DNA of 64,000 nt from Epiperipatus broadwayi (Eukaryota > Onychophora > Udeonychophora > Euonychophora > Peripatidae), in the NCBI GenBank assembly GCA_028023455.1, contig JAQFVV010012420.1:4962001-5026000 (forward strand), read 5' to 3'. Below are positions 57,932 through 64,000 of this stretch, piece after piece; positions within the stretch are counted from its first letter, which is position 1, and every line of letters starts with the position of its first letter. A program made the position numbers and the translations under genes. Under the pieces are notes generated by a model, which saw only the letters and a program-made list of their open reading frames with translations, had not been told where the DNA came from and made no database searches.

Positions 57932-59115
57932 ATATATATATATATATAGCCTTAAGCTGTAGTTAATTAGTTTAACACATTTAAATACACATAGCCATGG
58001 GCTATCAATTGCAGTAATTGTGTGTTTTTTGAAAAGCACTGTCTTGAAGATAAATAGGGCTGAAAATATATAGTCAGGGATCAGTCACAAGTTAATTAGC
58101 CAAAGGTCAGTTTATGAGTTATATAGCCAGAGGTTATTTCACCAATTATATGGCCGGAATACAGTTCACCAGATAGATATACAGCCAATGTTGCAGTCAT
58201 CAATTATTCAGTATTCCAATTTTAATTAGCCAAAGGTCAGTTTATGAGTTATATAGCCAGAGGTTAGTTCACCAATTATATGGCCAGAATACAGTTACCA
58301 GATATACAGCCAATGTTGCAGTCATCAATTATTCAGTATTCCAATTTTAATTAGCCAAAGGTCAGTTTATGAGTTATATAGCCAGAGGTTAGTTCACCAA
58401 TTATATGGCCGGAATACAGTTCACCAGATATACAGCCAATGTTGCAGTCATCAATTATTCAGTATTCCAATTGCTATTGAGAAGTTTCTTGGGCATTTTT
58501 CAAAATGGGGCTATCAAGGAATACAGTTTTGAGTAATTGATATATATCATATTTGTATTAAACATATGCAATGGCTATGGATAATGTAGACACAATCTTT
58601 GACTATATGGAAGACTAAAGGCAGCTTATGGCTCCTGGAAACTAGCACTATCAGTTCTAAAATGTAGTTTAGTGTTTTCATGATATCCAGAGCAAAAACG
58701 TAAAACTATCTAGAAATAATCTTTAAATACACATCCAAAAACTTAAACTGTGTAGAAGTACTCTTTAAATACACCTTGCTCAAGTAGTTCTTTCTTCTGG
58801 ATTTTGCTGTAACAAATTTTAAAAATGGATTTAAAAATAATAAAAATTTACAGAAATGTGGTTTGATAAGAGGGACAAACTATAACTTTAAACATTGTGA
58901 TCACAAAAGTGAAAAATAAGAACGACAACCATTTTGTGAATGTAAAGTTTATAATAATTATGAATTCACACATCAAATGGATCCTGAGAAGCTTACTTTC
59001 CTAAAATTAAGAAGCATAGATGGAGAATGAAAATACATAAATGGACAAACAATTTATTAACAAGTAAAGAAAACAAAATAAGGTCTCATGTAAGAATTAC
59101 TTTGGTTTTAATTGG
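57932..59115 (+). repeat. Dispersed repeat family R, copy C, middle part
   Basis: Resumes after the Gypsy element in (AT)n with ATAGCCTTAAGCTGTAG, matching copy A, then follows copy B (41,205-42,000) through AACAAGTAAAGAAAACAAA. Contains the triplicated unit listed separately. Confidence 0.75.
58098..58471. repeat. ~125-130-bp unit in three tandem copies
   Basis: Units begin AGCCAAAGGTCAGTTTATGA at 58,098, 58,228 and 58,353. The first has an extra GATA in CAGATAGATATACAG. Copy B at 41.2-41.4 kb has only one, more diverged, unit, so the triplication is specific to this copy or a subfamily. Confidence 0.93.
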
Positions 59116-60814
59116 TACTTAGATAGTTTGCTAGCCGGAAGCTTATCATCTGTTTTTTTTATATGATTCATTTCAGGAGCTTACCTCTTAGTTATCATAT
59201 TCAATAATAGTTTTTTTTATTTATTAAAATGATAAAGAAACAAAAGTTCAAAGTTGTAATTCAAATTTTTTTAAATGTAAATACAGTAAACTATTATATA
59301 TATATGTGTGTGTGTGTGTGCTGTATGCACAGATAATGAAGCTAGTAAATATATATAATTAAATGCAAGATATTAATTTACTTTAAATATAAGAATAAAT
59401 TAAAAAAAAATATTTAGTAGACTATAACAAATGTGAAAAGTGTCATCATTTTTTAGGTGGGCGCGATCCCATAATTTTGAAAATATTTTGCTAAAACACA
59501 CAAAAAAACAAATGTTGTAAGTAAAGTGTAAATGCAGTAAAGAAAAGAAAATGTGATTAAGCAACCTATAATTGACATTTAGGCAAACATCTCTTGTCGG
59601 GCAAGCATTATCTTTTAATTTTGAAATATCTGCTAATGAAATATTTCCAAATGTTAATCATGTTTCCGTTCTGTCAATGAAATGTTCCAAATTTTAATCG
59701 TATTTCCAAAAAAGATATGGTAAAGAAGAAATGTAAAAAAAAGTTATAATTTGTTACTTGTTATCTGTTAGCATTGTGTTAATAATTCTAAAAATATTCC
59801 AGTGCATCTTGTTCTGTCAATTAAATATTCCAAATTTTAATCATATTTCTAGTTCTGTCAATGAAATATTTGATATTTTAATCATATTTCCAAAAATGAT
59901 ATAGTAAAAAATGAATGTTAAAAACACCATGTGAAAATTAATTTGAAAAATATTACAATAATTTGTCATGTGAGATTTGTTAGCCTCATGTTAAGTGTTC
60001 ACTGAGTGTTAACTTTTTGATATTATCTTGTGAATGGAATTTACAGCAAGGCTAATCCCAATTTTTTTAATAAATTATATTCACAATTCTAAATTGATGT
60101 TAGTTTAAAAAAAACTTGAAAACATTTTTCAATAAATTCCATTTAGAACACGAAGTTCAAATGTTAATACATGCTCAACACTTAACACATGGTGCTAAAA
60201 TAGTCATTCTTTAAGAATTTGGTAACCTATATATAAAATTTGAAATGTTTCATCAACAGAAGTGGAAGTATTATTTTAATTTAGAATATTTCATCGACTA
60301 AACAAGAAGCATTGAAATATTTTTAAAATTATTACCATGAGGCTAAAAGATAACAAGTAACAAATAATTTTTTAACATTAATTTACATATGTTTTTTTTT
60401 TTACCATTCCTTCTTTACCATATCATTTTTGGAAATATGATTAAAATCTGGAATATTTCATTGTCATATGATTAGAATTTGGAGTATTTTATTGACAGAA
60501 CAAGATGCAGTGGAATATTTTCAAAATTATGGGATAGTGCCCACTCAAAAAGTGATGTGAATCCACATGTTTTTTATAATCTAGTAAATGATGTTTTTTT
60601 TTTTAATTTTTATTTACTGTATTTTTATTTTAAAAATTTTGAATTACAAACCTTTGGATTTTTGTGTTTCTTTATCATTTTAATAAATAAAAAAACATAA
60701 TTATTGAATAAGATAACTTAGATTTAACCATATTGTTTATATCATGTAATGTAAGCCCAGATTATTTAAATAAAAAACAGATGGAAAGCTTTTGTCTGGT
60801 AAACTACTTAAGTA
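59116..60814. repeat. Foldback element, ~1.7 kb, inserted in repeat R copy C
   Basis: Long inverted repeat. The ends TACTTAGATAGTTTGCTAGC and (reverse complement of right end) TACTTAAGTAGTTTACCAG match, as do GTTATC.TATTCAATAAT, a TTTATTTATTAAAATGATAAA block, TTTTTAGGTGGGC/TTTTTGAGTGGGC and CCCATAATTTTGAAAATATT. Arms are diverged and contain internal short repeats (AAATGAAATATTCC-like, 59,635-59,900). Copy B of repeat R lacks this block, which defines it as an insertion. No coding content; target duplication not resolved. Confidence 0.75.
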
Positions 60815-60980
60815 TTGTTTAATGTTTAGTTAATCATTTGTATTTAATATAATCATATGGAGAAATATTTTAAATTTCAATTAATTTCAATAAACTGTAA
60901 TGTATTAAACATTACAGTAGGATATCAAATACCTTATTAGAGGGGATATTACTTTCTTATGTATATATATATATATATTA
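60815..60980 (+). repeat. Dispersed repeat family R, copy C, right end
   Basis: Matches the end of copy B (42,000-42,158): TTTGTATTTAATAT, ATATTTTAAAT, AAACTGTAATGTATTAAACA and then (AT)n. Confidence 0.7.
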
Positions 60981-61017
60981 GTAATCAATGTCTGTATTCC
61001 AATTATAAAACCAATAT

Positions 61018-61524
61018 ATATAATTCTTTGAAAAACAATACAATAATTAATACAAATATTAATTCTCATTTAGTGCAATGTCAGCATGTAATACTAATAA
61101 TAATAATAATATAATAATAATAATAATTATTATTATTATTATTATAATATAATATTATTATTATATAAGTAATAATTAATACAGTAAATAATATTTTAAA
61201 AACAAATATCTACTATAATTTAATAGAAGTACTTTTGGCTATCTAAGTAGTCGTTATCAACTATATTCAAATTCAGTTACAAAAAACCATTATAAAAGTC
61301 TACAAAAACAATTACATAATACATCAATTTTCCCACAATTCATTAATTTTTATATTAGCAGCTTGTTTTTGTAGACATTTATAACAGTTTTTTGTAACTG
61401 AATTTGAATATAGTTGATAACAACTACTTAGATAGTCGAAAGTACTTCTATTAAATTATAGTAGATATTTGTTTTTAAAATATTATTTACTGTATTAATT
61501 ATTGTAGTTTTTCAAAGAATTATA
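61018..61524. repeat. Foldback element, ~0.5 kb, with AAT microsatellite in left arm
   Basis: Left block TATAATTCTTTGAAAAACAA and right block TTTTTCAAAGAATTATA are reverse complements, as are 61,190-61,290 and 61,380-61,500 (TACTATAATTTAATAGAAGT and others). An (AAT)n/(ATT)n expansion at about 61,097-61,165 interrupts the left arm. Confidence 0.82.
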
Positions 61525-61575
61525 TATATATATATTGTTGTTGTTGTTATTATTATTATTATTATTGGTTGTATT

Positions 61576-61602
61576 CTCATCCTTGGTGTTCGCCTTAAGA
61601 TG
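61576..61602 (-). repeat. 27-bp inverted repeat, left copy, next to (ATT)n
   Basis: The 27-bp segment starting CTCATCCTTGGTGTTCG is an exact reverse complement of 63,379-63,405. Both copies sit next to (ATT)n tracts (61,545-61,566 and 63,414-63,557) and so look like 3' ends of oppositely oriented retroposons with ATT tails. Left copy reads toward the left in that model. Confidence 0.85.
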
Positions 61603-61750
61603 GCGTTGATGCTAATCAAAAACATACATATAACGATTCCGGGCCGGACCTAAATGATCTATTTGATCTAAAAAGATCTGATTTCTTAGATTTGTAATAA
61701 AATATTCTACTAACTAATACTATTATATGATGTTAGTTTTTTAATTTTTG

Positions 61751-62250
61751 TAAATGTTTATTAATCTTATCTTGTTTTTGACTTTGTGTGTGTGTGTCTT
61801 TAAAGTTACGGTGTTTTTCTAATTATTTTTTTTTTTACTTTACGTGTGTCTTTTTAAAGTTACGGTCTTTTTTCTTTTGCAAGAGTAAATCAATAATTTT
61901 ATTCAAAAGCAAGACTTAATAAGTAAATGTTTATTAATCTTATCTTGTTTTTGAGTTTCTGTGTGTGTCTTTAAAGTTACGGGGCTTTTTCGAATTTTTT
62001 TTTTTTTGGACTTTAGGTGTGTCTTTTTAAAGTTACGGTATTTTTTTTGCAGGAGTAAATCAATAATTTGATTCAAAAGCAAGATGTAATAAGTCAATGT
62101 TTATTAATCTTAGATTGTTTTTGAGTTTGTGTGTGTCTTTGAAGTTATGGGGTTTTTTTCATTTTTTTTTTGGACTTTATGTGTGTCTTTTTTTAAAGTC
62201 ACGGTATTTTTGGTCAAGAGTAAATCAATCATTTTATTAAAAAACCAAGA
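61751..62250. repeat. ~171-bp tandem array, three copies
   Basis: Units start TAAATGTTTATTAATCTTA at 61,751 and 61,924 and TCAATGTTTATTAATCTTAG at 62,094. Each contains two TTTAAAGTTACGG-type blocks and an AGAGTAAATCAAT block. Copies differ by small indels in T runs. Confidence 0.92.
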
Positions 62251-62329
62251 CGTAATTCTAAATCTATCAAAAGTAACGTAATTTATATACTACAATTTAG
62301 AATTGATACCCGACTACTATTAGTAAGGA

Positions 62330-62828
62330 CCGTCATTAAAATACTTGATTGAAAAATGATACCCGACTAATTTCCATTTTCTTTTTTTTTTTGGGGACAG
62401 TAATGAATCAGAAAGTGGGTTGTTTTTGTTAAGTCTGTCTATATAAAAAGGGTACCGTTATTGAAATACTAAATTTAAAAATGATAGCTGACTAATTTGC
62501 GTTTTTTTTGACAGTAATTAATTAGAAAGTGGGGTTTTTTTTGGCAAATCTTGTGTATATATAAAAACAAACAAACCGTAATTCAAATACTCCATTGAAA
62601 AAATCAAACCCCATTGAATTTGCTTTTTTTTTTTTTTTAAAGACAGTAATTAATCAGGAACTGGGTTGTTTTTGTTAGTGTGTAGATATAAAAACTAATC
62701 TTATTTTGAAATAATAAATGTAACAAAACAAAAAAAAAATAATACTCGACTAATTTTATTTTTCAGACAAGTAATTCCTAATAATTAGACAGTGGGGATT
62801 GTTTTTGTTTGTGCGTATATATATAGCA
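62330..62828. repeat. ~123-bp tandem array, four copies
   Basis: Units start CCGTCATTAAAATACT (62,330), CCGTTATTGAAATACT (62,455), CCGTAATTCAAATACT (62,576) and a decayed TTATTTTGAAATAAT (about 62,701). Each contains ACAGTAAT.AATCAG and GTGGG.TTGTTTTTG blocks. More diverged than the 167-bp array. Confidence 0.88.
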
Positions 62829-62829
62829 A

Positions 62830-63378
62830 AAGTAACTGGTCACAGACGAATTCTCGCGAAAATGGTACTTTTCGCGTGATCCTTTATTTTTTTCCCCTTT
62901 CGCACCCTTAAAAGCAATTTTTGAGAGTTACCCCTTCATAATGGAATCTTCAGGACATTATTACTAAACTTACAACAGTAAAGTAAATTACAACACATTA
63001 AAAAAATAGACGTCTTATCAAATTTAAAAAAACTACGACTGCTTCAAATACACATACTCTCACCCGAAACTACAGAGAGAATAGATATTCTACTATTATG
63101 AGAAAATGATGAACAAAATCGACTACTACGACAGCCAATCAAGGCATTTCTTTCTCTTTGCTTTTAGCATAGAAAAAAAGCCATAACCGTCAGCCGTCAG
63201 GAACTCTTTCTGTGTTTTATCATAGAAAGAAGTCTCTTTGTGTTGGCTTCTGTCGCCGCCTCCTCCGTCCAACATAACGTGATGACTTTTCTGCATTTAT
63301 AACGTAGAAAAATTCCTCTTTGGTTGGGTGAAGGCCGGTGAAACGGTATATTTCTAGGAATTTTCCTAGAAGTAGCGA
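62830..63378. other. Relatively GC/CpG-richer non-coding segment
   Basis: Base composition is visibly less AT-biased (TTCTCGCGAAAATGG, GTCGCCGCCTCCTCCG, GAAGGCCGGTGAAACGG). It holds a near-perfect hairpin, TTCTAGGAA-TT-TTCCTAGAA, at 63,351-63,370. No coding frame. It may be the 5' body of the retroposon whose (ATT)n tail starts at 63,414. Confidence 0.5.
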
Positions 63379-63405
63379 CATCTTAAGGCGAACACCAAGG
63401 ATGAG
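63379..63405 (+). repeat. 27-bp inverted repeat, right copy
   Basis: Exact reverse complement of 61,576-61,602. It is followed by AAAACAAC and the long (ATT)n tract. Confidence 0.85.
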
Positions 63406-63412
63406 AAAACAA

Positions 63413-63559
<147 letters not shown>

Positions 63560-64000
63560 AAAGGACTTTATTGAATAACAAGAAAAGGTTACATTTATAA
63601 CTATTTTACCACATGCAGATGAATTGAAGTTAGTATAAATAAGTTGAAAATTGTAATTGGGGGGGGGGGTAACAAAGATAAAGGATATGCATGTGGTTTA
63701 CAAATTTGAGTTTACATTATTTTCTTTAAAATATATACATCCAATTAGTTTTGTGTGCTTGTAAAGCTCTTAGTTCTGTTTTTTATTAGTGTATTTTTTT
63801 TTCTCTATAATTTTGAGCGCTGTTGTAATATTGACCAAGTGGCTGTGTACATCTTTTGGGATACAATTTTTTCATCTCTTAAGCGAAGCTGTTCCATTTT
63901 GTTCCAGAATGTGTTTGGATGTCTTCTTGGATTATTGTTGTACATGAAGGAGCATCTTGTACACCATAGTGAAAACAATATAAAAGTACTTGCTTGAATA
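63560..64000. other. Unassigned DNA at the right edge
   Basis: Contains a G run at about 63,659-63,669. A minus-strand frame at about 63,790-64,000 open to the window edge gives a moderately complex peptide (LWCTRCSFMYNN, EQLRLRDEKIVSQ), which could be the end of a gene or element that lies to the right; I cannot identify it. Confidence 0.35.

Overview
The window is AT-rich metazoan DNA (GC roughly 25-30% by eye) made almost entirely of transposable elements, their relics and simple or tandem repeats. I recognise no host protein-coding gene, tRNA, rRNA or CRISPR array. Intact and broken Ty3/Gypsy elements, an APE-type LINE, Penelope-like fragments with a GIY-YIG domain, a hAT deletion derivative, foldback repeats and many (AT)n/(ATT)n tracts suggest an invertebrate animal with a repeat-dense genome; the species cannot be named from the sequence.

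Layout. 1-15.8 kb: repeat-poor AT-rich DNA with a Penelope-like 3' fragment (3214-3798, minus), a 453-bp foldback (5324-5776), and an ORF1-only LINE derivative with poly(A) signal and tail (7580-9648, minus). 15,879-29,194: a 13.3-kb LTR retrotransposon with exceptionally long LTRs (5447 and 5695 bp) around a 2.2-kb internal region holding one degenerate, lysine/glutamate-rich ORF; PBS, polypurine tract, TG..CA-type ends and AT-repeat target site are all visible, but there is no protease, reverse transcriptase or integrase. It sits inside an older dispersed hairpin-type repeat. 29.6-31.2 kb: a second Penelope fragment and a 6-copy, 167-bp tandem array with alternating A/B monomers. 32.4-37.6 kb: a complete-length but dead APE-type LINE. 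38,646-39,122: a hAT deletion derivative with a perfect 8-bp target duplication. 41.1-46.1 kb: a dispersed repeat followed by a possible 4-kb solo LTR. 46.9-48.2 kb: a decayed Ty3/Gypsy gag. 49,492-57,931: a young, nearly intact Ty3/Gypsy element on the minus strand with 2.1-kb LTRs, its integrase broken by a 31-bp tandem duplication. 57.9-61 kb: the rest of the host repeat, containing a 3-copy tandem and a 1.7-kb foldback. 61.0-63.6 kb: another foldback, two tandem arrays and an inverted (ATT)n-flanked repeat pair.

The most notable object is the giant-LTR non-autonomous element. It starts its PBS with the same TGGCGC as the young Gypsy element, and both landed in (AT)n tracts, so trans-mobilisation by a Gypsy-type machinery is a reasonable but untested inference.
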